Notes under the pieces: generated by a model
What the model was told of the DNA's origin: nothing
The model's database searches: none
Seen by the model: the letters and a program-made list of their open reading frames with translations, nothing else
Part shown: positions 32,284 through 40,115 of the stretch, piece by piece
How the letters are laid out: the number at the start of each line of letters is the position of its first letter
How positions within the stretch are numbered: position 1 is the stretch's first letter
Position numbers and translations under genes: made by a program
From: Halomonas alimentaria
GTDB taxonomy: Bacteria; Pseudomonadota; Gammaproteobacteria; Pseudomonadales; Halomonadaceae
Assembly (NCBI RefSeq): GCF_009902005.1
Contig: NZ_WUTT01000001.1
Location: 422,648 to 486,647 of the forward strand
Length of the DNA stretch: 64,000 nt
Reading direction: 5' to 3'

Positions 32284-35200
32284 ATGGGCCTGTTCGGCGG
32301 TGGCGGCGAAGCCAAGATGAAGGTCACCAAGTATTACCTCTCCATCCACATGGGGGTGTGCCAGGGGCCGGTCGACGCCGTGAAGCGGGTCTGGGTTGGC
32401 GAGAAGCTGGCCTGGCGCGGGGTCTGGACGCGCAGCGGCACCACCGCTCTGCTGCGCGATGGCCTTTTCGGCGGGCTCAAGAAGGAAGGCGGGGTGGCCG
32501 GCAGCATCGACGTGTTGATCGGCAACCGCGAGCAGCTACCGTCACCCATGCTGATCAAGAAGCTGCGCCGCGACGCCGGCAACGTGCCGGCCTTCCGGGG
32601 TATCACCTCGCTGCTGTTCTATGGCGGCGGCGAGGTGTGGCCCGACATGACCAACCTCAAGCCGGACGACACGGACACCGGGGGACTGTTCGGCGGGGTA
32701 CGCGGCGTCTTCTCGATCTTCGCCTTCTTCTCGAAAAAGAGCTTCTACTGGGGCACCCAGCCCTACATCAAGCCCGTGTGGGTGACCGTACAGCGCATCC
32801 CGGCCCGCCAGCTCCGGCCAGACACCGCGCCGATCCCACGGGGCGTCAGCGAGCCCCTGGCGCTCTATTTGGCCATCGACATCTCCAACTCCATGGCGGA
32901 GATCACCAGCAACGGCAAGACCCGCCTGGAGAACATGAAGACCGCCCTGGAACAGGCACTGCTGCCGCTCACCGCCTACACAACTGCCACCAGCCTGGAC
33001 ATCCGCGTGGTGGCCTTCGCCAAGTCCTCGGTGAGCATCCAGCGCGACAACGTCAACGGCCAGGACGTGCGCGACATCATCGACTGGATCAAGGCCCGCG
33101 ATCAGTCCGATGTGGCCAACGGCAACACCGACTTCGAGCTGGCCGTCTCCTCGGCCCCGGCTTTCTTCGATGGCCGTCCCAACAAGGAGCGGGTGCTGGC
33201 GTTCATCACCGACGGGGAGCCCTACATCTCGGGCCAGCCACTCCCCACCGAGCAGAACGCCATCGACGCCGGCAACGTCATCGACAGTGTCTCCATGCTC
33301 TCCTCCTACGGCTTCAACATCGACCTGGAGGACACCCAGTACACCGCCTACGTCGACAACACCCCGGGCGACGGGGTGCCGGTAGTGCCGGGCGGCGACC
33401 CCTCGGTGCTCGCCAACTCGCTGGGCTATGTGTTCTCGCCGGTGGCCGACGCCAACCCGGCGCATATCGTTTATGAGTGCCTGACCGACACCGACTGGGG
33501 CATGGGCGCCGACCCGGCGAGCCTCGACACCGCTAGCTTCGAGGCCGCCTCCCAGGTGCTCTACGCCGAGCAGTTCGGCGTGTTCATGACCTGGATGCAA
33601 CAATCCAGCATCGAGGACTTCATCGGCGACGTGCTGGACCACATCAAGGGCGCCCTCTACCCCCACCCCCGCACCGGCAAGATCACCCTGCGCCTGTTGC
33701 GCGACGATCTCGACCACGACACCCTCAAGGAGATCACCCCCGACAACGCGGTGCTGGGCAACTTCAGCCGCAAGGGCTGGGGCGAGACCACCAACGAGAT
33801 TGTGGTGACCTGGACCAACCCCGACACCGAGAAGGGTGAGACGGTGCGCGCCCAGGACCTCGCCAACCTGGCGCAGCAGGGCCAGCTCGTCTCCGGCAGC
33901 AAGAACTACTACGGCGTACGCACCCCGCAACTTGCGCTGCGCCTGGCCGAGCGTGACCTCCGCGAAGCCTCGGCGCCGCTGGCCTCCTGCGAGGTGGAGG
34001 TGGGCCCCGAGTTCTGGGACACGGTGCCGTTCGACGGGGTGAAGGTCACCTGGCCCGAGTTCGGGCTGGACGGCCTGGTGATGCGGGTGATGAAGGTCAA
34101 CTACGGCGACAGCGGCAGCCGCAAGATTCGCCTCTCCCTGGTCGAGGACCTGTTCGCCCTGCCGCTGGCCAGCTATGTGCCGCCGCAGCAGGGTGAGTGG
34201 GAGGACCCCACGGCGCCGCCGGCGCCCGTATCGCACGCCTGGATGATACCGTTCCCGCTCTACTTCCTCGATCTGGTGGGGGGTACGGTGAACGACCTGA
34301 CTCACCCGGAGACCGGGGTGGTGGTGCTGGCGGCCAACCCGACTACCGACGAGAGCGCCACCTTCGACGTGCTGTGGAAGGGCACCACGGCCTCCGACGA
34401 TACCGCCTGGGAGTGGGTGCAGACCGACCGCCCCTTCCTGGGCCGGGCGACCCTGACCGTGGAGCTGCCGGCGGCGGTGACCAGCCCCGACGTAGGGCTG
34501 GAGGACCTCACCGGCTGGTGGGTTCATCGTGACGACATCGTGCTGTTCGGCGACAGCAGCCTAGCCCCCGACGAATTGGAGATGGCGCTAGTGACGGCAG
34601 TCGACGAGGAGACCGGGGCGCCCACGCTGCTGCGCGGCGTGCTGGATACCGCCCCGCGCACCTGGCCGGCCGGCACCCCGGTGTGGTTCACCAACCGGGA
34701 GATGTGGCGTCCGCTGCCCAAGGACCTGAACGACGGCGACACCTTCACCCTCAAGCTGCTGGTCACCACCGGCGAAGGGCAGCTCGACGAGAGCCTGGCC
34801 CCGGAGATCGCCGGCACGGGGGCAGCGCGCCCCACGCTACCCTACCGGCCCGCCGATCTGCGCGCCCAGGGCTTCCTGTGGCCCGCCGAGGACTACTACC
34901 CGGACTACCCGGTCGACGTGGAGTGGCTGGAACGCAACCGCCTCACCGAGACCGGCGCCATGCGCGCCTGGGACGCCGCCGGTGTGGCGCCGGAGAGCGG
35001 CACCGACTACCGCGTCACCGCCGAGGCCATCGACGAGACCGGCGCGGTGGCCGGGGTGATCGAGGAGGTAGTCACCGGGGGGCTCACCAGCTACACGCTG
35101 GATGACGCAACCGTGGGCGAGACCTGGGCCGGCTACCCCTTCATCCGCGTCTCGGTCGCCGCGCTGCGCGACGGCCTGGCGAGTTGGCAGGCGGGGCAGG

Positions 35201-35298
35201 TGACCTTCCGTGGGCCGTTCCGTGAGCCGACGGGGCTGGTGGGCGTCTACGCCTCACCCAAACCGCCGCAGGACGTTAGCTTCGATCTCATTCCATAG
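32284..35298 (+). CDS. Tail hub/tip protein with inserted von Willebrand factor A domain
   Basis: A 1004-residue central tail protein. The N-terminus (KVTKYYLSIHMGVCQGPVD) and residues 385-620 (VYECLTDTDWGMG, then FGVFMTWMQQSS and VLDHIKGALYPHPRTGKITL) match the J-like/phage-tail_3 hub. Between them, about 193-345, lies a VWA domain with a complete MIDAS metal site: DISNS (Asp199, Ser201, Ser203), Thr282 and Asp310 in TDG. C-terminal beta domains follow. The insertion is in frame. Such a domain could bind a protein receptor; this is inference. Confidence 0.88.
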   Translation: MGLFGGGGEAKMKVTKYYLSIHMGVCQGPVDAVKRVWVGEKLAWRGVWTRSGTTALLRDGLFGGLKKEGGVAGSIDVLIGNREQLPSPMLIKKLRRDAGNVPAFRGITSLLFYGGGEVWPDMTNLKPDDTDTGGLFGGVRGVFSIFAFFSKKSFYWGTQPYIKPVWVTVQRIPARQLRPDTAPIPRGVSEPLALYLAIDISNSMAEITSNGKTRLENMKTALEQALLPLTAYTTATSLDIRVVAFAKSSVSIQRDNVNGQDVRDIIDWIKARDQSDVANGNTDFELAVSSAPAFFDGRPNKERVLAFITDGEPYISGQPLPTEQNAIDAGNVIDSVSMLSSYGFNIDLEDTQYTAYVDNTPGDGVPVVPGGDPSVLANSLGYVFSPVADANPAHIVYECLTDTDWGMGADPASLDTASFEAASQVLYAEQFGVFMTWMQQSSIEDFIGDVLDHIKGALYPHPRTGKITLRLLRDDLDHDTLKEITPDNAVLGNFSRKGWGETTNEIVVTWTNPDTEKGETVRAQDLANLAQQGQLVSGSKNYYGVRTPQLALRLAERDLREASAPLASCEVEVGPEFWDTVPFDGVKVTWPEFGLDGLVMRVMKVNYGDSGSRKIRLSLVEDLFALPLASYVPPQQGEWEDPTAPPAPVSHAWMIPFPLYFLDLVGGTVNDLTHPETGVVVLAANPTTDESATFDVLWKGTTASDDTAWEWVQTDRPFLGRATLTVELPAAVTSPDVGLEDLTGWWVHRDDIVLFGDSSLAPDELEMALVTAVDEETGAPTLLRGVLDTAPRTWPAGTPVWFTNREMWRPLPKDLNDGDTFTLKLLVTTGEGQLDESLAPEIAGTGAARPTLPYRPADLRAQGFLWPAEDYYPDYPVDVEWLERNRLTETGAMRAWDAAGVAPESGTDYRVTAEAIDETGAVAGVIEEVVTGGLTSYTLDDATVGETWAGYPFIRVSVAALRDGLASWQAGQVTFRGPFREPTGLVGVYASPKPPQDVSFDLIP

Positions 35299-35307
35299 GG
35301 CAGACGC

Positions 35308-36210
35308 ATGGGCATCCGTATCCGCTGGCTCGACAACAACCTGGCCGAGGAGGGGCACCGCCTCTACCGCTCGGACTCCCCGATGGACGTCAACGCCATG
35401 CCGGCGCCGCTGGCGTTGATGGGCGCCGACGCCACCGAGTACGACGACGCCGACGGCATCGTGCCAGGGCAGACCTACTACTACCGCATCGGCGCCTTCG
35501 TGGGCGGGGTGGAGAAGATCAGCGACGAGCTGGTGATGGTGGCTACCGAGGACCCGGTGCCGCTGCAAGGGCTGGTGCTGCACTACACCATGAACAGCAT
35601 CACGGGAAGCTCCCTGGCCGACGAGACCGGCAGCTACGACGGCACGATCAGCGGCGCCATGCAGGTAGCAGGCCGCTTCGGCAACGCGCTCGCCTTCGAC
35701 GGTGAGAACGACTACGTGGACGTCGGCGCCATCATCCCTCTGGAGACGTTCACCGTCTCCTTCTGGCAGAAGGGACGGGCAGTCGGCGGGCGGGTCTATG
35801 ACGGCGGCCGTGGACTAGGCCCTCTGGAGTCAGGCCTGAAGGGCTTTCAGATCAAGGATGGCTCAGTAGAGCCTTTCTTGCTGGAGCGAGAAGACGGCAC
35901 CAGTTTCAAGATCCATCCGGAAGATATGCGGTATCGCTACGGCCACGACGACGCCTGGCACCATGTGGTGTGGCAGTACGATCGGCAAAGTGGGCAGGCG
36001 CGCGGTTATGTCGACGGGCGTTTGTCCGCCAAGGGAGTGTTCGCGGATAACGGCTCGTCGCTGCTGGGCGCCTACAACCACCGTCTCGGGGGTCCTGCGA
36101 ATGGAGCAAGCGTGCAGTACCTGGCGGCGGAGCTGGACCAGTTGCGCCTCTATGCGCGCTTCCTGACCGAGTTCGAGGTCTACCAACTCTACATGGAGGC
36201 GACATCATGA
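35308..36210 (+). CDS. Tail fibre with FN3-like and LamG domains (fibre 1)
   Basis: A 300-residue protein. Residues 1-85 form a fibronectin-III-like module (RIRWLDNN, then RLYRSDSPMD and TYYYRIGAF). Residues 88-290 are a LamG/concanavalin-like lectin domain (LHYTMNSI, AFDGENDYVDVG, WHHVVWQYD, LDQLRLYARFLTEFEV). It is probably receptor-binding. It overlaps the next fibre by 4 bp and is clearly related to it. Confidence 0.82.
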   Translation: MGIRIRWLDNNLAEEGHRLYRSDSPMDVNAMPAPLALMGADATEYDDADGIVPGQTYYYRIGAFVGGVEKISDELVMVATEDPVPLQGLVLHYTMNSITGSSLADETGSYDGTISGAMQVAGRFGNALAFDGENDYVDVGAIIPLETFTVSFWQKGRAVGGRVYDGGRGLGPLESGLKGFQIKDGSVEPFLLEREDGTSFKIHPEDMRYRYGHDDAWHHVVWQYDRQSGQARGYVDGRLSAKGVFADNGSSLLGAYNHRLGGPANGASVQYLAAELDQLRLYARFLTEFEVYQLYMEATS

Positions 36211-38057
36211 AGATTCGGATTCGCTGGCGAGACGCCAACTTCGGTGAGAGTGAGCAGCGCATCTACCGCGACACGTCGCCGATGGACCCTCAAGCGTTAC
36301 CGGCTCCTATCGGCAGTGTAGGCGCCGGGGTCACGGAGTTCATCGATGCCAATGTGGTCGACCAGACCACTTACTACTACCGCCTCTCGGCCATCGTCGA
36401 CGGCCAGGAGTACGTCGACGACGAGTTCGAGGTGTTAGCTGACGACACCTTGGCACTCTACAAGGGGGTGTGGCTGATCTCCCTGGCCGCCTGGGGCGAT
36501 GTCAGGGTAGAGCAATACGACCCCGCGAACACAGAGCATATCGCCTGGCCGGACCGCTTCGGCCTGACCGCGGGTTCTATCCTGATCGACAACTACAAGA
36601 AGGAGACCACCGGCCGTGTGGATACCGGATCGGTGGTGGGCGGCGTGATCCCGGCGGGCGGTCCCGGCTACGAGTTCTACCTGTTCGGCGACAACCGCAG
36701 CGACTACTACTCCGAAGCCGAGATGGACCTGGAGTTCCAGGATGCTCAAGGCACCACCCTGGCGGTGCTGCGCATGGCCCGCGACGGCGCCTACAACCAG
36801 GGGCTTTGGTACGGAACCGACTTCAACTCTCTCACGAAGGCGCCACAGAACGGCGACGGGTCTTACGAGATGACCGCCGGCTGGCTGCGCTTCGACAATG
36901 ACGGCTTCTCCTTCACCGTGGATGAGGTGAACGTAGGCTCACGCTACAACGACAGCTTCCGCTTCGACGTGCCCGGCGGGCTGGCCGATTTCGCCCAGAT
37001 CAACGTGCCCTACACCCGGGCCTATGAATACGAGACCTCCGGTAGCGGCAGCCGCACCTACTGCTATCTGGAGCTGCTCAGGCTTCGGCTGCTGCTCGGC
37101 TTCGGCGTCAGCGTGGATACGCAGGCTGACCAGACCACCCTCACCTGGGAGGAGTCGGTTCCGTCGAGTGTGCAACAGGTTCGCGTGTACCGTGACACTT
37201 CACCACTCGAGCCGGATAACCTGCCGGCGCCCCTGACGACTCTCGCCGGGGGTGTGGGGACCTACGTCGACACGGTGCCCGACGGGACGGTGAACTACTT
37301 CTACGCGCTCGGTCTTGTCGGACCTTCAGGGGAGCAGGAACTATCAGAGGTCGAGATGGCAGTCTACAGCGACCTTTCTAGCGGGCTGGTGGCCTGGTAC
37401 ACCATGGATGCCATCTCAGGCGGGGTGATCGCCGACGAGATGGGCGCCTACCCGGCGACACTGGTCAACGGTACGGTGGTGCCCGGCAAGGCCGGCGACG
37501 CCGTCGCCTTCGATCCTAACGCGCCTACCTACGCCGAAACCTCGCAGCGGGTGCCGCATGGAGGCACGGCCATCACTGTCGCCGTCTGGGCACGGCTGCA
37601 CAACCCCACGAAGTCAAACGGCAACTGGGTGCTGAGCCAACGTTCCGATCCCGATGATAATGCGCAGCAGGAGTGGCAGTTCAACAACAACTCGGACTCT
37701 GGCGAGGATTCGATGGCGTTCTGGATCAGCGATGACTCTGGCGCCGGTTACCAGTTTCGTCATACAACAGACACGATCCCCGCCAACGAGTGGGTCCACT
37801 GGGTCGGCACCTACGACGGCACCGATATCAAGGTCTACAAGGATGGTGTGCTGCTAGGCAGTACCAGAGCGCCAGGGGTTACACTCAGCAGCGGTGCTGG
37901 TGCGATGACGATGGGTGTGCGGGCGATCCTAGACCCAGAGACGGCCTACACGGCTGGCGCACCCGGCAATACCGACGGCGACCTGGACGATGTGCGCCTC
38001 TACGATCGCGCCCTGACGGCGACCGAGGTGCAGGCGCTGTATGGCCTGCACGCTTGA
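36207..38057 (+). CDS. Tail fibre with two FN3-like modules and LamG domain (fibre 2)
   Basis: A 616-residue protein. Residues 1-80 and about 302-385 are FN3-like modules sharing RIYRDTSPMD and VYRDTSPLEP plus a YYYRL or YFYAL strand. Residues 86-300 are a beta-rich domain of unknown family. Residues 392-616 are LamG-like (AWYTMDAISGG, NEWVHWVGTYDG, LDDVRLYDRALTATEVQALY). It is the last tail gene, probably the terminal adhesin. The repeated modules suggest duplication from fibre 1. Confidence 0.82.
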   Translation: MKIRIRWRDANFGESEQRIYRDTSPMDPQALPAPIGSVGAGVTEFIDANVVDQTTYYYRLSAIVDGQEYVDDEFEVLADDTLALYKGVWLISLAAWGDVRVEQYDPANTEHIAWPDRFGLTAGSILIDNYKKETTGRVDTGSVVGGVIPAGGPGYEFYLFGDNRSDYYSEAEMDLEFQDAQGTTLAVLRMARDGAYNQGLWYGTDFNSLTKAPQNGDGSYEMTAGWLRFDNDGFSFTVDEVNVGSRYNDSFRFDVPGGLADFAQINVPYTRAYEYETSGSGSRTYCYLELLRLRLLLGFGVSVDTQADQTTLTWEESVPSSVQQVRVYRDTSPLEPDNLPAPLTTLAGGVGTYVDTVPDGTVNYFYALGLVGPSGEQELSEVEMAVYSDLSSGLVAWYTMDAISGGVIADEMGAYPATLVNGTVVPGKAGDAVAFDPNAPTYAETSQRVPHGGTAITVAVWARLHNPTKSNGNWVLSQRSDPDDNAQQEWQFNNNSDSGEDSMAFWISDDSGAGYQFRHTTDTIPANEWVHWVGTYDGTDIKVYKDGVLLGSTRAPGVTLSSGAGAMTMGVRAILDPETAYTAGAPGNTDGDLDDVRLYDRALTATEVQALYGLHA

Positions 38058-38075
38058 GGACTCAGCGGGCTTGCC

Positions 38076-38609
38076 TCACTCCTTGGGTTTGGCGGGTACA
38101 CCCACGAGTGTGACTTTCTCGGAGAAGCTCTTCGTCACAAAGGCCATGGCGCCCACGATGGTCTCATCCGCAAGGGTGATGCCATGCTGCAGGACTGCCT
38201 GCGTCCCGATGAAACAGCCATTGCCTATCTTGGCACCACCGATCGACTGCTTGCCTTGGTCGAGGTTATTGGTCATGACGCGGGGGGAGAGATAGCAGTC
38301 ATCGCCTATGTCACACCCTCTGGCAATGATGGTGCCGTATCGAAGGCTGACATTGCGCCCGACTTTACAGTCGCCTGAAGTGGAAACGCGAGAATCTACA
38401 TAGCAGTCCGGGCCGATGATGGTGCCTTTCCTGATCTCCACGAAGTCCATCATGAGCGTTCCTGCCCCAATGACGGCTCCGCTCTTGATGACGCAGTAGT
38501 TGCCAATCGTGACGTTGTCGCCGATCTCGGCACCTTCCTCGACAATGCTGCCGATGCCAATCTTGACGCCTTCCCCCAGAATGGCCTTGTCCGATACATG
38601 GTTACTCAT
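38076..38609 (-). CDS. Left-handed beta-helix (hexapeptide) acyltransferase
   Basis: A 177-residue protein built of hexapeptide repeats (IGSIVEEGAEIGDNVTIGNY) with a closing GAMAFVTKSFSEKVTLVGVP and a PAKPKE end, like WcaF/PglD/WbbJ-type O- or N-acyltransferases. No catalytic residue can be identified with certainty. It converges on the last tail fibre and follows the second acyltransferase by 9 bp. Lying inside the presumed right end of the prophage, it may modify a surface glycan (lysogenic conversion). Confidence 0.8.
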   Translation of the reverse strand: MSNHVSDKAILGEGVKIGIGSIVEEGAEIGDNVTIGNYCVIKSGAVIGAGTLMMDFVEIRKGTIIGPDCYVDSRVSTSGDCKVGRNVSLRYGTIIARGCDIGDDCYLSPRVMTNNLDQGKQSIGGAKIGNGCFIGTQAVLQHGITLADETIVGAMAFVTKSFSEKVTLVGVPAKPKE

Positions 38610-38618
38610 GCCGCTACC

Positions 38619-39578
38619 TTAGTTATCAAGTGGCTTGGGAACGCCTGACATCCTGCCAGACGCGGATTTCGCGGGCTTGGCCGGGGCGCCCATCAGCAAC
38701 AGTCCCGGCTCCTCGCAATGCTTTACAACGACGGCGCCGGCGCCGACCACGGTGCGCTCGGCGAGCCGAGTCTGCGGTCGCACCACGGCGCCAGAGCCAA
38801 GGAAGCACTGCTGGCCCAGGGTGACGTTGCCGGCGATCGAGATATTGTTGGCGAAGTGGCACTCAGGCCCGATCTGCGAGCCATGGCCGATCTTGCTGCC
38901 GTGGGCAATCACACAGCCTTCCCCGATGATGGTGGTCTCGTTGACCGAGCCGCGCACCACCGTGATGTCAGTTCCCAGGAAGGAGCCACGGCACACTCGG
39001 GTGTAGCCCGTCTGGGGCTGCACGACACGACGGCGGGTAACAGGGTCCCAGATCCAGGCCACGCCAGTCGCACCAATCGTCGAGTGCGACTCGATGGTCA
39101 CGTCCTCCTCGATCGTGGTGCCTCGCATGATGGTGACATGAGAGTGGAGCCTGGCGCCGGCCTTGACGATGCAATCCTCCAGAACGCAGAAGGGCCCGAT
39201 GTAGGCGCTCGGGTCGATCTCGCAGCCCTCACCGATAACCGCCGTCGGGTGAATGCCTTGCGGCTTCACGCTTTCACCCACCATGGCTTCCATCAGCCGA
39301 TAGAACACCAGCTGAGGATCCTCCACCTGGAGGGTCACATTGCCAGCCCCACCGTAATCGGCCTCGGGGTATAGGATGATGGAGTTCTCGATCTGCGGCG
39401 GGTTGGGGATGCCTGCCACCAGGAAGTAGATCCCGGCCGGCTCGATCTGCCGCAAGCTCTTGAAGGCATAGCGCGCTTCCGGGGCGGTAGAGCTTGAGGT
39501 AGAGAAGGGGATGTCGAGCCGTTGGAGCTGCTGCTGCACCTCTTCCAGCGTGAAGGTTCGGGCTTCGCGCATACGCAT
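38619..39578 (-). CDS. LpxD-like acyltransferase with N-terminal LpxD-type domain
   Basis: A 319-residue protein. Residues 1-95 resemble the nucleotide-sugar-binding domain of LpxD (LKSLRQIEPAGIYFLV is approximated by FKSLRQIEPAGIYFLVAG). Residues 110-300 are left-handed beta-helix repeats (IHPTAVIGEGCEIDPSAYIG, VVGAGAVVVKHC). The position of LpxD's catalytic His (AHN) reads ANN here, so a canonical lipid A role is doubtful. ATG at 39578 follows an AGCAGGG. It is the first gene of a two-gene minus-strand unit at the phage right end. Confidence 0.75.
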   Translation of the reverse strand: MRMREARTFTLEEVQQQLQRLDIPFSTSSSTAPEARYAFKSLRQIEPAGIYFLVAGIPNPPQIENSIILYPEADYGGAGNVTLQVEDPQLVFYRLMEAMVGESVKPQGIHPTAVIGEGCEIDPSAYIGPFCVLEDCIVKAGARLHSHVTIMRGTTIEEDVTIESHSTIGATGVAWIWDPVTRRRVVQPQTGYTRVCRGSFLGTDITVVRGSVNETTIIGEGCVIAHGSKIGHGSQIGPECHFANNISIAGNVTLGQQCFLGSGAVVRPQTRLAERTVVGAGAVVVKHCEEPGLLLMGAPAKPAKSASGRMSGVPKPLDN

Positions 39579-39713
39579 CCCTGCTGTTGGTCTATGGAAA
39601 GACCATACCCTACTAAGATTCCTTTGCACGCGCGACACCCATCCCGAATGATGCGCCAATGTCCTCGCTGGCTGTAGGAGATCGCTTACACAGGGTGGGG
39701 TAGCGGCACCAGT

Positions 39714-39836
39714 GCCAAGCATCGCGCGAATTCCGAGAGGTGCTATCAGCCACTACCAGTGCCAATTACAGCGCGAGGCTATGCCAATTCCGGCGCGCGG
39801 TTACAGTCAGCCACACCGCCAGTTGCAGCGTGATCA
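39714..39836 (+). repeat. Four related repeats: candidate transposase-binding sites of the prophage right end
   Basis: Units begin at 39714, 39761, 39783 and 39818 and share the core GCCAATTNCAGCGCG (GCCAAGCATCGCGCG, GCCAATTACAGCGCG, GCCAATTCCGGCGCG, GCCAGTTGCAGCGTG). Short multiple binding sites near the termini are a hallmark of Mu-type phages. The last unit ends in TGATCA, giving a possible CA terminus at 39836; this is a guess until the left end is seen. Confidence 0.6.
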
Positions 39837-39856
39837 CGGTGACCTGAAGGCGTTGA

Positions 39857-39895
39857 CCGTGCGACCCCTGCCTTCGGGAGGCAGAGGTCGCACGG
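39857..39895. other. Long hairpin containing an inverted copy of the tRNA-Pro anticodon arm
   Basis: A 17-bp stem with one mismatch and a TCGGG loop. Its core (39868-39890) is an exact 23-nt inverted match to the tRNA-Pro anticodon and variable region (39983-40005). No T-tract follows. It lies just outside the presumed phage end. Together with the repeat block and terminator it fills the 377-bp gene-free gap 39,579-39,955. Confidence 0.55.
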
Positions 39896-39916
39896 TGGCT
39901 TGCAAGCCGAGCAACG

Positions 39917-39947
39917 AAAAAGGCCTTGCGAGTAATCGCAAGGCCTT
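39917..39947 (-). terminator. Rho-independent terminator for tRNA-Pro
   Basis: Read on the minus strand, AAGGCCTTGCGA and TCGCAAGGCCTT form a 12-bp stem with a TTAC loop, followed by TTT. It begins about 9 bp after the tRNA 3' end. Confidence 0.85.
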
Positions 39948-39955
39948 GAATTCGT

Positions 39956-40032
39956 TGGTCGGAGTAGCAGGATTCGAACCTACGACCTCTGCCTCCCGAA
40001 GGCAGCGCTCTACCAAGCTGAGCTATACTCCG
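39956..40032 (-). tRNA. tRNA-Pro (anticodon CGG)
   Basis: A 77-nt cloverleaf with acceptor CGGAGTA/TACTCCG, D-arm GCTCAGCTTGGTAGAGC, anticodon loop TTCGGGA (anticodon CGG, reads CCG), T-arm GTAGGTTCGAATCCTGC and an encoded CCA. It is followed by a terminator. Confidence 0.97.
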
Positions 40033-40115
40033 ATGTCGATTCTCGAGGGCTCCGCCTCATCGACGCAGCGTAGTTTACGCAAATGCCGGCGGAATGCAAC
40101 CCCGCCGGAGCGTTT

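Larger units (their letters stand above)
1..39836. mobile_element. Mu-like transposable prophage (D3112/B3-type siphovirus), left end outside window
   Basis: The order ner-like regulator, MuA transposase, MuB ATPase, DUF3164, GemA, Mor activator, lysis genes, gp25- to gp30-like genes, gpG, protease/scaffold, gpT, gp36, gp37 and siphovirus tail genes is the canonical plan of transposable phages with a non-contractile tail. The window opens just upstream of ner, so the repressor and left end are missing. The right end is placed near 39,836 because a run of related repeats (39,714-39,836) occurs there and no end-like sequence fits in the 18 bp between the last tail fibre and the acyltransferases. 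Every major structural, packaging, lysis and transposition gene seen is open, so the prophage looks intact. The exact terminus and the 5-bp target duplication cannot be confirmed without the left end. Confidence 0.93.

Noticed and set aside
38619..39578. Calling this gene lpxD
   Set aside because: Domain layout is LpxD-like but the catalytic His position reads Asn and it is not in the lpx operon context.
38076..39578. Acyltransferases as host genes outside the prophage
   Set aside because: No end-like sequence fits the 18-bp gap before them, and transposase-site-like repeats occur only beyond them; prophage location is favoured but not proven.
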